A stretch of DNA of 64,000 bases from Guyanagaster necrorhizus. Taxonomy: Eukaryota; Basidiomycota; Agaricomycetes; Agaricales; Physalacriaceae. Below are positions 47,302 to 60,110 of this stretch, piece by piece. Below the pieces are notes generated by a model. That model worked only from the letters and a program-made list of their open reading frames with translations. It was not told the origin of the DNA and did no database searches. How positions within the stretch are numbered: position 1 is the first letter of the stretch; each line of letters begins with the position of its first letter. The translations under genes and the position numbers were made by a program. Where the stretch lies: the NCBI RefSeq assembly GCF_019112545.1, contig NW_025064884.1, positions 673,938 to 737,937 on the forward strand. Direction: 5' to 3'.

Positions 47302-48801
47302 CTACAACTTGAATATTTTCGCATCTAGCCGCACACCATTCTTCGCCAAGAAGATCTTTGCCAGGTTACCCATGAGAATAAAGGTGGATCCATAGGCTCC
47401 AGCTTGGGCAGAGCTTGCCTGACGTTTGGCGTGTCTTGCAGCAATCCCTTGTATGATGATAGCCAACTGCAAAGAAGATGAACATCTTAACTCTACGATT
47501 GAAATATGGCTTACCCGGAATAACATCCAGCTACGAACGAAGACAAGCTCCTTGATGGGACACGGCTGCTTCATCAATCTACAATATTCTCTTTCCAGCT
47601 CCTCAAAAGGAATCGGGACATCTTTCTGGTTCTCAGCGCCAAAGGCCACCAGCAAATTGTGCCTAGTAATTGCGATGTCAGCCGGGTTTATCGCCCATGG
47701 CTGGGTCAAGTTGGCAAAATCAGCGAGCTACGTCAACCACACACTCAGTCTAGGTATCAAGAACGATATCGACGCTACATACCGGACTTCCCAATGTACA
47801 TAGTTCCCAATCCAGGATACCAATAACACGGTTCTCCGTAGGATGGAAGATGAGATTGTCCATTTTATAATCCCCATGTACAATCCGGAGACCAATTTTG
47901 GACTCGTCAGGGAGGTTGGCATAGTACCATTCAATCATGTTGTCGAAGGAGGGTATAGATCCGACAGGTATGCCTGTTTCGACATCTTTGGCTGCAGCTT
48001 GGGCTTTCGAGACAGCGGAAAGGGATTTGAGCTGACGAGGAAAGTAGTCGGTCGAGGGACCAAAATTCGAAAGACCAATTGCAACGGGGTCGACGCTGCT
48101 GAGTTTAGTCAATGCTCGTACGGCACCCAGCCAGCTGTACAAAGAGGCATAAGAGGGTGGCCATGACTAGAGAAGACGAAGACGCACCATTCTCTTCGAT
48201 CTTCGGGACTTGATTCAGGCATCCGTGGATCGGTAAAGATTCGTCCGTCTACAAATTCCATCACGTAGAAAGGTGTTCCAATCACAGACACATCTTCGCA
48301 TAGAACATATGGCTCCGGTACAGGGACGCGTTCTTCAGGACGAGTCATTGGCTTGTTATTGAACGTATGTAGGGCGTGAAGCATCGTATATTCCCGTTCC
48401 ACCTGGTGCGCAGTTTTCGACAGCAACTGGCCAGCAGGTTTTTTCCGTAAGACATATCGTTTGGAGCTGTACCAGGTCAGCCTTCGTAAATAGTGGTGAT
48501 ATCGAAGCTATGCACCTGGCGTCGGTCAAGAAGTAAGTAGGATTCGACTTGTAGAAATATATTCAGTGCAGTGGATGACACCCGTAATGAGACGCTACCT
48601 GTCCAAACTGTAAAGGGACATCAGTTCCTAGTCCCAACAACGAGAAGGAGTGTGACGCACCTTGAACTGCTTCACCTGCAGCGGCAAGCGAACCTCAGGG
48701 ACATTTCTCGCCAGAAAGCTCTCCAATTTTGGGACATCGATATTTGCCCGTATTTGCCCGTATTCCCCACCGACCTTCTTCGGCGGTTTGCTGGAAGACA
48801 T
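47302..48801 (-). CDS. APH-domain kinase-like protein (ACAD10/11 N-terminal type)
   Basis: A multi-exon minus-strand gene starting MSSSKPPKK (an upstream in-frame ATG at 48822 is possible). The first exon ends after LPLQVKQFK. A small exon follows with GQSNPTYFLTD, then KRYVLRKKPAGQLL, the nucleotide-loop equivalent of this family. FYVMEFVDGRIF is the hinge region. HGDYKMDNLIFHP (about 47890-47850) gives catalytic Asp and Asn, and GILDWELCTLGSP gives the metal-binding Asp. This arrangement matches the APH domain fused to acyl-CoA dehydrogenase in ACAD10/11, which phosphorylates 4-hydroxyacyl-CoAs. Here it stands alone. The C-terminus is an Ala/Arg helix (IIQGIAARHAKRQASS). Confidence 0.85.
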
Positions 48802-49124
48802 GAGTACAGGAGAGAGCATCAAATGGCAGCGCTCCTCGGTCCATAGGTGGGCTTACCCCGGTTTCTTAGTAGCCGGACCAGTAGTATCAGCGGTGATTAT
48901 TGTATAGCATTTTATTTTTATCCGCGGTTTGACTTGTTCCCAAGGAAGGAATAAAGGAAATCACAAATTAGTGGTGGTGGCGGTGGACCAAGAATGATAT
49001 CGATCAGTTTTGGTCGCAGTTAGCAGCATGAAAGCGAACAGTAATTCTATTGTTAGTTGTGCAGGTACAACAAGCCAAGAAATGATAACAGGAAACAGAT
49101 ACATCTATCTTCCATCCGTCAAGC

Positions 49125-52100
49125 TTATGCAGAAGACCGAGACGCTGCCTCTGGCATCTTCTCCTGCGACAACGACGGACCAAACTTGGCGAACAACGAC
49201 GTCCTTCTCCGCACAGTCGCGTCCTTGTCATGCTCATGCCCTTTCTCCTTGTCTGGCGTCACAGTCAAAAAGTTCACCAACACTTGCCACAGATTATTGC
49301 CCGTGACAGAATGTTCGCCCGGAAAGACCGCCTGGTCGGCAATCTTCGCCAGCCGCCTCGCCTCATCGGTATCTCGCCTCGACACGATACTGCTTGGCGG
49401 AGGCGTCTCCCCTGCATCAAGCGCCCAAGCCCAACTCCAGCTCCCCGAAGCCTCCAGCAGGCCATCCTTGATCCTCTTATCCCCCTCAGTCTTCCCTTCC
49501 TTCTCCAAAGAATGCTGCAGAACAGCGATATTCCGCATCGTATCCTTTTTCGCTCGCTTGAGATTATCTATCCGGTGCTTCTCAATTGCTTTGACCGCAT
49601 TGGAGAACTTCTTGTCAAACTTTGCTTGGCCTTCAATGAACCGCCGAGCGGCGAGTTCGGATATGGCGCCCATGAACTCTACAGGGACTTTCAGAGCATC
49701 GAGCTCGGATTCTGGTTCGAGCGGTCGGATGACACCTTGTGTGGATACGCGCTCACGAATCATGATACCCTTCCATTCCGGATCGTCCTTGAAAAATAGA
49801 CAATAAGATTAGGAAATCGCATGACGGATAGAACTGAACGTACAAAAGTTTCCGCGTAAATGACAGGATCCCCGGCCATACGTGGTCCTTCCCCGGGACG
49901 TGATGGTGAAGAGCCGTGATGGTGGTGATGAGAATGATGATTATGGAAGTGTGGACCAGCTACACCACTAGACGAATTGTCCTGTCTGAGACAATCACCG
50001 TTCCCATTTACTGTGGCACCGTTTGCATGCTCAGCAGACGGCAATGGATGCAATTCATGATGCTTATGCCAGGCATGAGGTATTGACCTTTTCCGTACAG
50101 ACTCGGAAAATGCCCGTCGCAGCGTTTTCTTCTCCACTTGAACGGGAGAAAAGGCTCTTTCGTCTTCACTCATCTCGGAAGGTGTGGAAGAAAGCGTCAT
50201 TGACGACATACGGGACACCGGCTCTCGTTTTGGCGAGGACAAGATGTTAGCTGAAAAGGACATCTTGCGCGTAGGCGTGTGTGGCGGGCTCGGAACAGAA
50301 AACGACTCATCAACGGGGGTTTCGGGAGTTTGTGTCATTCCGGTGACAGACTTGCAGAATGACGCGATGGCACGATAGCAAAACTTACCCGGTGTAGTAA
50401 ACGAGAACAGGACAGGTAAAGTATGAGCAGCATCTAAACAACGGATTAGATGGTGGCGGTATAATCCAATCGATCTTACCATCGTAAACTTGTAAGTGTA
50501 CACGCGTAGCTTTGCGTCGTGATTCGATACCTTTAAGTGGTGGGTACAAATTTCGAAGTTCCTCTCTAATGGGGAATCTCTCCGGGTAAGCTGCCTTATG
50601 GGCGCTGGCAAAGTCTGAGTCAGCTGTAACACAAATACGGAAGAATACAGCTTACGCATAAATAATTTCGTCGCGTAAAACCTCTTTATCACTGTCAATA
50701 AAAAACAGAGGCGGCAGCCCTCCCAAGTATGACATGGCCGGGCTAACAAGAGGGTGACCCAAGAGGCTATTCTGCGCGTACATATGTACCTGATGATCAA
50801 TCTTCAGCACATCTCCCGACGCCGTAGTCATATTGATCGTTTGGCTCCCTGAGCTCAGTGAAGGAAGGGCCGCCGTTGCACCGACATCTACAGGCATTCC
50901 GGAAGCTGAAGTACATCTGAGCCCACCAAGGGTCGTCACCGTTGTGTTGGGCTCGGGCGGATCCATTTTAAATGCCTGTCGTATACGGGAGCGAAGAGAA
51001 GCGTGCACAAGCCGCGTCATTTCCTGGGACGGCGGAGGCCACAGAACACTCGGCTTCTGGAGAGACAGCCCATACTTAGGGATGATATCAGTATCCGTAT
51101 TGAGATGAATGCTCGGAAAGGAATGCGTCAAACTGAAAGATATTATCACGACTCTAGAATACGGTGGAAAAGTAGGACTTACTCGCACCAAGGCGATATC
51201 AAGACCCCCCCTGCAGGCATCGGTAGACCACTATCCCGAATGACTTGAAGCAGCGCTAAAGATATGCCGCCTCCCGCTGAATCTCCGGCGACAACTATAT
51301 GTGATGGCTTGACTGGACGATGATGAGCATCCGGGGGAGGGTTTATTAAGTACAAATCTATCGAATGGTCAGAACACAAAGATGACAAAGGCTGATATGT
51401 CCTACAGGCAGCTAACACGTCTTGAAGGGCACAAGGGAATGGGTATTGGGGGGCTAAACGGTAATTTACAGCTGACACATAATGAACAATGAAGGAGGAC
51501 TTTTAGGGTGCAGTCTCACCGAAAACACGACCATTAATTTTACGAGCATGTCGCTGGATGCTATATCTATATAGTTCACATCAGGACAGCAATGTTTGAA
51601 TTCAAAGAGCATGTCTTCCCTCTCTTGGTCTACGCTTCCAAAATAGTATCCACCTATGCGGGATATGAATCAATGAACATTAGAGGTATGTCTATAGTTA
51701 CCTCCGTGCAAGTATAGGATACAACGCATTTCATCCATATCTTTGTCATAAGTCGTTGCTTCACCCGTCTCCTGCACCGGGTCAACGTCGGATTTCGTTT
51801 TCTGCTGCATCTTGTACCGCCGCTTGGCCTCTCTCCAGTCTTTCTTCGCGGTTATCCACTGACAGTCAACACTAAGTTTATATTTAACTGAGATCTATAG
51901 ATTAATGGGTCAAGAACGTACCCGCTGATACCTCGCACTTGCCACCACTTTACCCCACCTACGACACGTCGTGCAAGTTCCTCGCCACCCAATGCTTGAA
52001 CAAGATACGTAGCTGCGTCATCACAGCATGTTGTTGACACCAGCACTCGTACAACGCGGACCCAGGGAGGAGACGGCGTGCGTGTGTTTCCAAAGCCTAG

Positions 52101-52584
52101 ATGTGAAGTCAGGATTGAAATGAATGTCATTCATTGGATCGGAGTAACCAACCCTGGACTTCCTCTACGGTATGGCTGATGTCCCTTGGTATCAGAGAGC
52201 ACAGATGGGCGGTATAGTTACTCACTACGTTGCGACCTCCAGGAACATCTGCCGAGAACATTTCAGTTCAGTCTTGGCGCACAAGGAATGATAGCAGCGC
52301 ACCTTGATGATACTAAAGGCCTGGTCGTACAAAAGTTCATCGCGCCTCAGTTGGACTTCCGTCTTCTTGAGCGCGTCCTTGGTGATCCGGTCAAAGTAAT
52401 GCTTCACCAGCGTCTCAAGCAATAGAGGCCCAACCCGGAGGCCTGCTTGGGCGGTGAGAATATTAACGGGCATAGCAGCGGGAGAAAGGGCGGTGGTGGT
52501 GGTCGGAAGACAAGGACGATCATTGGGAGTCGCAGCAGCGCGTAACAAAACGGCGCCGGGTAAGTTGTGGTCATCGGGGTCCAT
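49125..52584 (-). CDS. HSL-family alpha/beta hydrolase with long C-terminal extension
   Basis: A multi-exon minus-strand gene. The oxyanion motif HGG appears in CILYLHGG (about 51710), and the nucleophile elbow GDSAGGG near 51280. The acid is probably in LPPLFFIDSDKEVLRDE (about 50700), and the His in YDDAAHTLPV (about 50420). These place it in the hormone-sensitive-lipase family of esterases. Between nucleophile and acid lies a long Ser/Pro-rich insert. After the catalytic His comes a Ser-rich, probably phosphorylated stretch, a HHSHHHHHG run (about 49930), and a 210-residue charged helical tail (49763-49125). The tail is contiguous through DDPEWKG. The substrate is unknown; a lipid-ester role is inference. 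Confidence 0.85.
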
Positions 52585-52837
52585 TATGTGATGATGGCAT
52601 TGTGCTCACGAGAGATCGTGGCTGTGCTCGGACGGAAGCAAAAAATTTAAAAAACAAAACCAAAAATCGATAGCAATATTTTAACACAAATGTGCAAGAG
52701 AGGGGACAATAATTATAAGCAACAGATCGCAGATGTGAGCAGGTATCAGGATATCATGAAGGGAAGGTAAAGACTCGTGATTCAATCGTTTTGATAAATA
52801 AAGCGTCTGAAAAAGCAACCCAAGAAAACCAATCGGT

Positions 52838-53602
52838 CTAAAGGAATGCCGATAGCAAGATAACGGGGATCACCGCGGCACCTACAAATACGACCGTGCG
52901 CTGGGCATCATTGGAAGTCGACTCTGCAGTTGATGAGGAAGACGTCGACGTCGAAGTTTGACTCATGCTAGAAGACGTGGAAGAAGCTGTACCATTGAGA
53001 CGAACAGCGTTGCGCTGTAATTCCGGGTTAACTCAGTATGGAATGTTGAATGCAATGAACATACCTCAAATCCTTCTAGCGTTTGTGAGCTGCTCTCATT
53101 GACATTAATCCCACCCACGCCTCCTTCGCTACAGGTGTTGTAGTCGAAAAACCAGAGCGTTTGGTTTTCAATGTCGGTGGTGATGGGGACACTGAGGATG
53201 GTAATCGCAGTACCGTTGACGGTATCACGAAAACCCGAATCAAACCCGTTGATAGTAGAGTTGGCGTTGTTGGCCGAAATACATGGCGCGTAGAAAAGAG
53301 ACTGAGTAACAGTGTGGTTTCCTTCCGTAACTGGGATACCTTCAGCACACAATACAAGCTTTTCAATATAAATCGGTTACGAACAGTTAAAAACAACAAC
53401 ATCATTGAGCTTTGCGGTCACGCTCTGCGGTTGGAACACCGCACTGGCATTGTTTGTCGTATTATGGCCTACAGTGATCACAATATTCTCAGCAAGAACT
53501 GTGCGTGCAAGAGCTAACTGCAAGACGAGGGTGAAACAACGTGTAGCAACGCAGCCAGAAAAAACTTACAACAGAGATAAGGCCCGCAAGGAAAGCATGC
53601 AT
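52838..53602 (-). CDS. Extracellular cupredoxin-domain protein, likely GPI-anchored
   Basis: Exons 53602-53570, 53517-53385, 53330-53065 and 53014-52838 give 202 aa. A signal peptide (MHAFLAGLISVLALA) is followed by a plastocyanin-like domain with ENIVITVG, KLNDVVFNF, GNHTVTQS and LWFFDYNTCSEGG. Then comes a Ser/Thr-rich linker (TASSTSSSMS) and a hydrophobic C-terminus typical of a GPI signal. Copper ligands are only partly kept: the His in GNHT and the Cys in NTCSEG are visible, but the second His is not. Basidiomycetes have many such surface proteins of unclear function. Donor 53384 is GTTCGT. Confidence 0.8.
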
Positions 53603-56401
53603 GTTGCACGTCGTCGAAATTTTATCAAGAAAGAGGAGGAAAAAATGAGAACACAGAGCAGGTGAAGGTGACGGACGCGTCGTCAAAGGACGGGGATGAG
53701 AAGCACGATGGCATCCAGCCTTTTCCCTGTCAGCATCCGTGCTCACACCCTGATTGGTCAGAGAAGAATTACGATCGCAATGACGTACAGTACGTCGCTG
53801 ATACCGCGCTCAGGTCACTTAGAGAATTTAGAGAAGATTCAAATTAAATCTCCACGGGGCTAGAGCAGATACGGCGGGTTAGACACTACCGTATTGGAGG
53901 ACGAGCATAGTGAACAGTGAGCAGGATAGCCGTCTAGCAAGGGGGCCAGGCTGTAGATATGTATACGTTACGCTACTTACGCCAATGAGGCTCGTTGGCA
54001 AGGAAACAAGAGTCGATCCAGTGACGGAGGTTGCCTCTAGAACGGGTGGCCGTGTACGCCGGGTCAGTCCCTGCTTGGGAAGAGGGGACGAAGAAAGATG
54101 TGGTCTAAGCGATCAAAATGCTGACGGCTTCTCCCGACGATAAACCGCGATAACGTGACTGGAACGTTTCACTACGAGCCCCAGCATCAGTCAGAATATT
54201 CGTTCGTATATGCTGACCGTGCATCATTTCTTTTAGCAGTTTCAGTGCTAATCTAGAATAACCTTCTTCTGACTATCGCCCATCATAGCGCCAGGTAATG
54301 CGCTTCTCGTAGGAAAACAGGTGCTTGCCAACCGCATGGATACTACCAGAGGGTAAGGCGAACAAGGGTGACCGTAACCAGCACTTGTGGCGGCGGTGAC
54401 GACCCCTTGAAAACTTGTCTGAAATGGCGCCTTGGTCAATTAATACAATGGCATACCTCCTCGGACCTCCACCTCTTCCTCCACTTCAAAACACCAGTCA
54501 GATCACGATGCATTAACCAAGTTTTAAATGAAAAAACGAAACCAAAAAGCCGCGGCACCGAGAGGCGTACGTAACCTCATGTGGCTGTGCTGACAAAATC
54601 TCTTCGGCCTGCCAGTTGCTTGGTTACACCCTAATGCTGTCAGTTACTAGTCCTTATTTCCTTTTTACGGATAGACAACATCGATACCCTTTTCTCTTAG
54701 AATACGTTCCAGAAACGGTTGGATTTTTCTCCCGACAGACCACGGTTGACCTGTGAAGGGAGGTGAAAGGATGCGGAAATGTGAGATCCAGAGCGTAAAA
54801 TACGGAGCAATATCAGGCCAGGATGCGCCTGAAATGGCGTGAACAAGGCGTTTGTTATTCTTCCCCTCCTGCACCTTTCCGATTCACATTAGTTACTACC
54901 GACAGTATCTAATATGAATTGTGAAGGCCGCGCCGGTTGAACATTCTTTTTGGACTCGCCAGGAGAACAGGACGAAAGAAATCCAACGATGACATGGGCC
55001 CAAGTCGGGCCCCAAATGAAAGATCAGTATCCGCTCGAGGAGTCACTTGGAGCACAGACCCGCCCATAGTTAGCTTGGTTCAGAATACAAGGTCCAGAAG
55101 TACTGTTTTCTTGGTACGCCATTCGTTTCTATGTGTCATTCTGTCTTTGTCAGAAAACAGAAAGTCTCGCCCATGCCTTGCTGAGCTCCCCAGAAAAATG
55201 GCCAAGTGCAAACATTCAGTCCGAGTCGAAGCTCTTCTCTGATCTCCGATCAACTTGCTGAGCATCGAATAACTCTAGTTGGAGCGACCATGGCGTTGCA
55301 TCACACCAGGTTCTACTACTAGTTTCTGATGTCTCTCATGCTTACTGGTGAGCTCACATCTCACCGTCCTGACCATATATAAGGCGGACAAAGGGCTGAC
55401 TGGCTGTTTTCAGTATATCTATTCTCAGTTTCTGTGGTTCCAGGGTCTTGAATCGAAAGGACGTAACGTGCAGACAACGGCCTGCACGTCGCTCCAGTTC
55501 TTCGCACTCTTCACCATCTTGCAGTCATTAAGAAAGTTAATGATGAGCTCAACTTGTTCCCTTTCTTTATTTAATGTTCTGGCTGGCATCTGGGTTCTCA
55601 GTTTCGCAGTTGATCCCTCTGATTTCCAATCTTTGCACACGTTTGTCAAGATCGTGCTCGTTCATCCCCCAGGACCTGTTTTGCTTCCTTGGTACATGAC
55701 GTACTCCCGGCCTACGGCTGAGACTCGCATATGCAAATGTCTGGTGGCGGTCGTTAATGATGAGACGATGCTTGCGGTACGTAAATCCAGAAGACTTGGC
55801 CAGGTGAGTCTGCTTGAATCATCATTTTCACGGTGAGTGCTTGCCAATGGCTGTGCCTATTCTCACGATGATGCATTTTACATTCCAATCATTTCGGGTC
55901 CAGCTTTGTTATTCCAAGAAATCTGATCCAATCAGCTACTAATAATATGTGCAGACCTGTCTGTATCAAAGATTTTATAGTGGTACTGGTTTGTTTCGAG
56001 CTAGCAGTCTTGAAATGGAATCACCGAGTCCTCATCGTACGACCGAGATTTCGACAGCGGATGCAAAATTCAAGGGCAACGGAACACAGGCACCTTTCCT
56101 CAACCACAAGGAAACATGACAAGCACAGTCATCTTGATTGTATGACGTCAGCAATGGCGAATATGCAGTCTCGACTGACCGGTAGATGTTTCGGAATCGC
56201 GTCATATTCCCACGCGACGAACTTCCCAACTGCCAGCCGGATCTTGTGGCGGCTAGGAATTATTTCCGGCGCACGTGGAAAAAACATAAAATGCTTCATC
56301 TCCTATCACCCACCAGGTTGCATTATTTTGAACCACCATCCGCCTTGATTTGCAGCTCTTCTATTCCCGTTGCCCTTCGGCGGGCCTACCTTTGAAAGTC
56401 T
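53603..56401. other. Long intergenic region, no supported gene
   Basis: This 2.8-kb stretch has only scattered short frames. A 69-codon minus-strand frame at 54874-54665 ending in ILREKGIDVVYP is somewhat protein-like but has no start, partner exon or known motif. I see no repeats or RNA genes. The last few hundred bases should include the arrestin promoter. Confidence 0.35.
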
Positions 56402-59122
56402 ATGCATGGAATCAAAAAGAATAATCTCAGCATCCGTCTTACAGAGTCTGCTGTCTTTCTGAGGACCGATGATGCATCTGGAAGAAATCCCAATAGTGAT
56501 TCACGACCTTCCGTTTTGCGTGGTTTGCTCATTCTTGAGCTGGCAAGACCGACCAAAATAACCAGCATTGACCTCAAACTCCAGGCCACCTCTTCTACAG
56601 CATGGCCAGAAGGTACGAGATTCGAGATAAGCACCGGTTCAGCGTTGAATTCTTCGTTATTAGGCTTTGGTTCCCGGAGAGTAGATGTCACGGAGGACAA
56701 CAAGGTTTTCTCCGTGTCTACTGTGTTATTCAACGCCGGCCCGCCTCCCCGTCGGACCATGTCTGTTGGCCCCGGCTTGACAGGCTACAAAGATCAAGCC
56801 TTTGACGAATATGATGACGATTATCTCGACCCTGCCAGCCATTCCGAGGATGCTCTTTATATGGCAGTCACCGCAAATGCGAATCGGTACCTAAGAGCCC
56901 AGCGTCGTGTTAGTGTCGATAGTTCATACCGACGAAATCCACAATCATACGATGCAGATATTCCTCCATATTCACTTTATGCACCGTCGTCGTCGTCCGG
57001 CTCATTAACTACACCTTCACATTCATCGCCTTCCGTGGAACGTCCGACATTAAGTCCTGCTCACTCTGCAGGACATCTTGAGACCGTGGATGAAAACCCT
57101 GCCAATACCTTGATAGGTTTGCGAAACACACTGAGGCCTGACTTGAGTCGTGGCAGAGGAAGTGAGTGGGTACATACTGCGCTTTCTATCAATACTGAAG
57201 AGTTGTTATCCTTGTCCTAAGGTCCTTCGCGTGCACTACCCCCTAATCCACCCACCATTCACTCTTCGTCGTCTAGTCTGCGTTCTTGGCAACCCATCTC
57301 ACGAGATGGATCGCGTTCTAGACGTGTGAGCATTGACGAACCCTTCGAGTCCGGCCCTAGCACCACACAGAATTCTCCTCAGTTATCACCACTGCGAGTT
57401 CCCAGCTTATTAGACACGCGCAGTCCAAGTGAATCCCGTGGTCGGAGGAAGGTATCTCGTTTCAGTCTTGCCTCAGTATCCAATGCCATAATGGATGTCG
57501 TTCGATCAACTTCACCCAGAAAGGGCTTTGGAGTTGGGAGTCGCTCGACGGAACGAGATTTCCCTCTAGACGAGACTTCGTACAGAGGACGGACACGCGA
57601 GAAAGCAAAACCGTTGTTGACGGCTAACGATAACAACGTTGAACGATCGCATTCAAGACAGAAGGGCTGGTCAACGGAACGGCTGACGCTCGGCCTACTT
57701 GGGGATATCTTAAATCCAGACATGGATGATAAGATTGACACCGAGCGATGGCGAGAATTCAAAGCAGGTAATTTTTCTTGGTCCATATTACTGAGTATAT
57801 TCTCAATACCTAGTCAACGCGCACAGGTACATATACTTACCCAGTATCATTCACGATACCCGGGAATGCACCTCCCACTCTGCAATGCAGTTTTGGTTCT
57901 GTGTCGTGGACCATCTCCGCAAATGTCCACCGCCCTGGGACATTTAAGACCAAGCTGTCTGCTCAGCGCGAGATCGTCGTTGTGTCCTGTCCGACCGAGG
58001 AGGACACAGAAGATACCGAGAATATCATCGTGGAGCGCCATTGGGACCAGCAGTTGCAGTACCTTATCACGATATCCGGCAGAAGTTTCTACATTGGTGG
58101 CACGATCCCTATTTCTTTTACTATGATGCCTCTCACGAAGGTAAAAATACACCGTTTGTCAGTGTTTATCGAAGGTTAGGTCTATCGATTCTCTCGCCAT
58201 CGTCTTGTATTTATTCGTCACGTTGCACAGAGAAAGTGGAGTACCTTGTTCACTTCAAACGTGTTGCACGAACAGAACCGATCACCCATGTCCAGCTTCT
58301 TAGTATAAAGCACGAAGGGAAGCACCCAGGTCCGATCCTACCTTTGGAGTCGGATGATATAGACGCTCTTAGGAATTCGCCTCTGCACGCTGTAGTTAAC
58401 TCTGAAGACGACATTTCGGAGCTCGCATCAAGCTGGATGGGACCGGGACCATGGACACTTCAGCGCGATCTACCACTTCCTAGTTCTTGCCGCATGCTTC
58501 ACTTTACAAACAAAAACAAAAAGAGCAATATCTGTGTCACTCACACGCTGAAATGTGTTATTCGAGTAGAAACCGGCGACCCAAATGCAGTTGATCCCAA
58601 GACGGGGAGGAGGAAACTCTTCGATATCGTGGTGCAGACTCCAATCATGATATTATCTGTGAGCGTCTCCTTGGGATGCTATGTATCTGGTGTAACCCTT
58701 TGCTTCCTTAACAGTGTCGCTGCAATCCGGAATGGTCATCTCTACCACATTACTCGAAGTCTTTCGAGGATCCGACTTCTATCGCCGTCCAGTGTCCGTG
58801 TCAGCTCCAGTCTCTGGAACGGGTGCGGGGGAAGGAGAAAGAACGTGAGCGTGAGCATCATCCTCTGCCTGATTTTGTAGGGCCGTTCAATGGGCTGGAA
58901 AGAATTGGCTCTGGTCGTTCTTCCGACGACTCTAGTGCATCGCCGGTCGAGGCTAGTCCATTAGACCCGAGCTCGATGCGGTCGCTGCACCAGGTGGAGG
59001 AGGCGATGGATGAAAGTACTTTATATGAGCGGCTGGTTTCAGGACAGCAGAGTATAATGGGGGAGGCACCTCCCGCATATGATAGTATTTCTAGGCGGAT
59101 GACTGGACAATTGTATGAATAG
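56402..59122 (+). CDS. Alpha-arrestin (ART-type) with C-terminal PY motif
   Basis: Exons 56402-57161, 57222-57767, 57827-58174, 58231-58658 and 58715-59122 close to 829 aa. The arrestin-N fold begins at NLSIRLTESAVFL with LRGLLILELARPTKITSI. It is interrupted by a long Ser/Arg-rich insert (about residues 130-430), resumes at TYTYPVSFTIPGNAPPTL, and is followed by arrestin-C with FYIGGTIPISF and VEYLVHF. Near the end, EAPPAYDSI supplies a PPxY motif, the docking site for Rsp5/NEDD4 ubiquitin ligases. ART proteins bring the ligase to plasma-membrane transporters for endocytosis. The Ser-rich insert suggests phosphorylation control. Confidence 0.9.
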
Positions 59123-59272
59123 CTCTTAGAGAACTCAAAAGCGTTTAGTGTAACACTAGTACTACAGCGTCTAATACTATGCTTCATTATTCTCAATAGC
59201 GATAGTGGTATTTGATACAATTATTGAGTAGATAGTGCGCAATGAAATAAATTAATCTATCAAAGGGGACCT

Positions 59273-59992
59273 CAATCCTCACTAAAAAAAAAAGGATCAG
59301 TAGTGTCCGATAAAAGGAGAGTAACCAAGCTGACTCTGGTGTTTCTCGCCTCAAGAAGAAAACATCTATCGCAGCAGAAAACGCGGCGAATGCCACACCA
59401 CCACCGAAAGCAGCCTTGGGCCCTGAATTTCGTGCAAGAAAGCCGCCAACAAACATTCCAGTAGATATTGAATTGTAGATATCGTTTTTGGCGCGGTACT
59501 AGAAAGATCATCACAGCGGTGTACACAAGTAGGCAGCAGCAGCAACGCACGGATTCTATGACACACTCAACGCCTGCGAACAGCATCCCAACCTTTCCGA
59601 AACCCTTCCCAGTTGTCCACATGCCCCTGCCCATGTCCTTGAATATCGCGCTGGCCTTTTGAGTTGTATTCATTCCAGCTTGTGTTTGCTGACGCAGAAA
59701 CGGGTCCTCGTAGGCAAACGAAGAAGACATGAGAGAGAAGAAGGCACCGATACCAAGACCTAGGAACTGCATGAATCGTCTGTTTGGTTTTGAAGAATGG
59801 GAACGCACCACCAATACCAGCGAAAGCAGCCTTGGTTGCGCAGGACTCCATGGCCATCGACATGTAGGTCTGGTATCTCATCATTTGCTCATACTGGGGC
59901 CGTTCCTCTTCTGAGACGCCAGCAGGCAAGGGCTCCTTTCCTGCGGCATAGATGGGCACCAAGGCAGGATCCCTGCGTTGACCCCCATTCAT
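59273..59992 (-). CDS. TIM22: Mitochondrial inner-membrane translocase TIM22
   Basis: Exons 59992-59809, 59759-59551, 59498-59335 and 59282-59273 give 188 aa. The core has Tim17/22/23-family residues: [28 protein letters not shown], a FAYEDP loop, then [21 protein letters not shown] and [16 protein letters not shown]22 forms the channel that inserts carrier proteins into the inner membrane. The final exon is only 10 nt. Without that splice the frame would run on into hydrophobic noise. It converges with the arrestin gene, 150 bp apart. Confidence 0.93.
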
Positions 59993-60110
59993 GGTATCGA
60001 ACTGCCGGAGGAATAATTCAAAAAAAAGTTGTAGCTTGTTTGTTTGTCGATGTTACTTTCTGACGCGTCTGGCGCCGACTTGAATGTTCAGAACATACGA
60101 TAAGAACAGG

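Noticed and set aside
53910..54143. 77-codon plus-strand frame
   Set aside because: Basic, low-similarity peptide with no start context, partner exon or motif.
54665..54874. Minus-strand 69-codon frame ending ILREKGIDVVYP
   Set aside because: Protein-like in places, but it has no upstream exon or recognisable family. Mentioned only in the gap entry.
59193..59334. C-terminal hydrophobic extension of TIM22
   Set aside because: It is read through an intron with good donor and acceptor. Splicing gives a normal Tim22 end.
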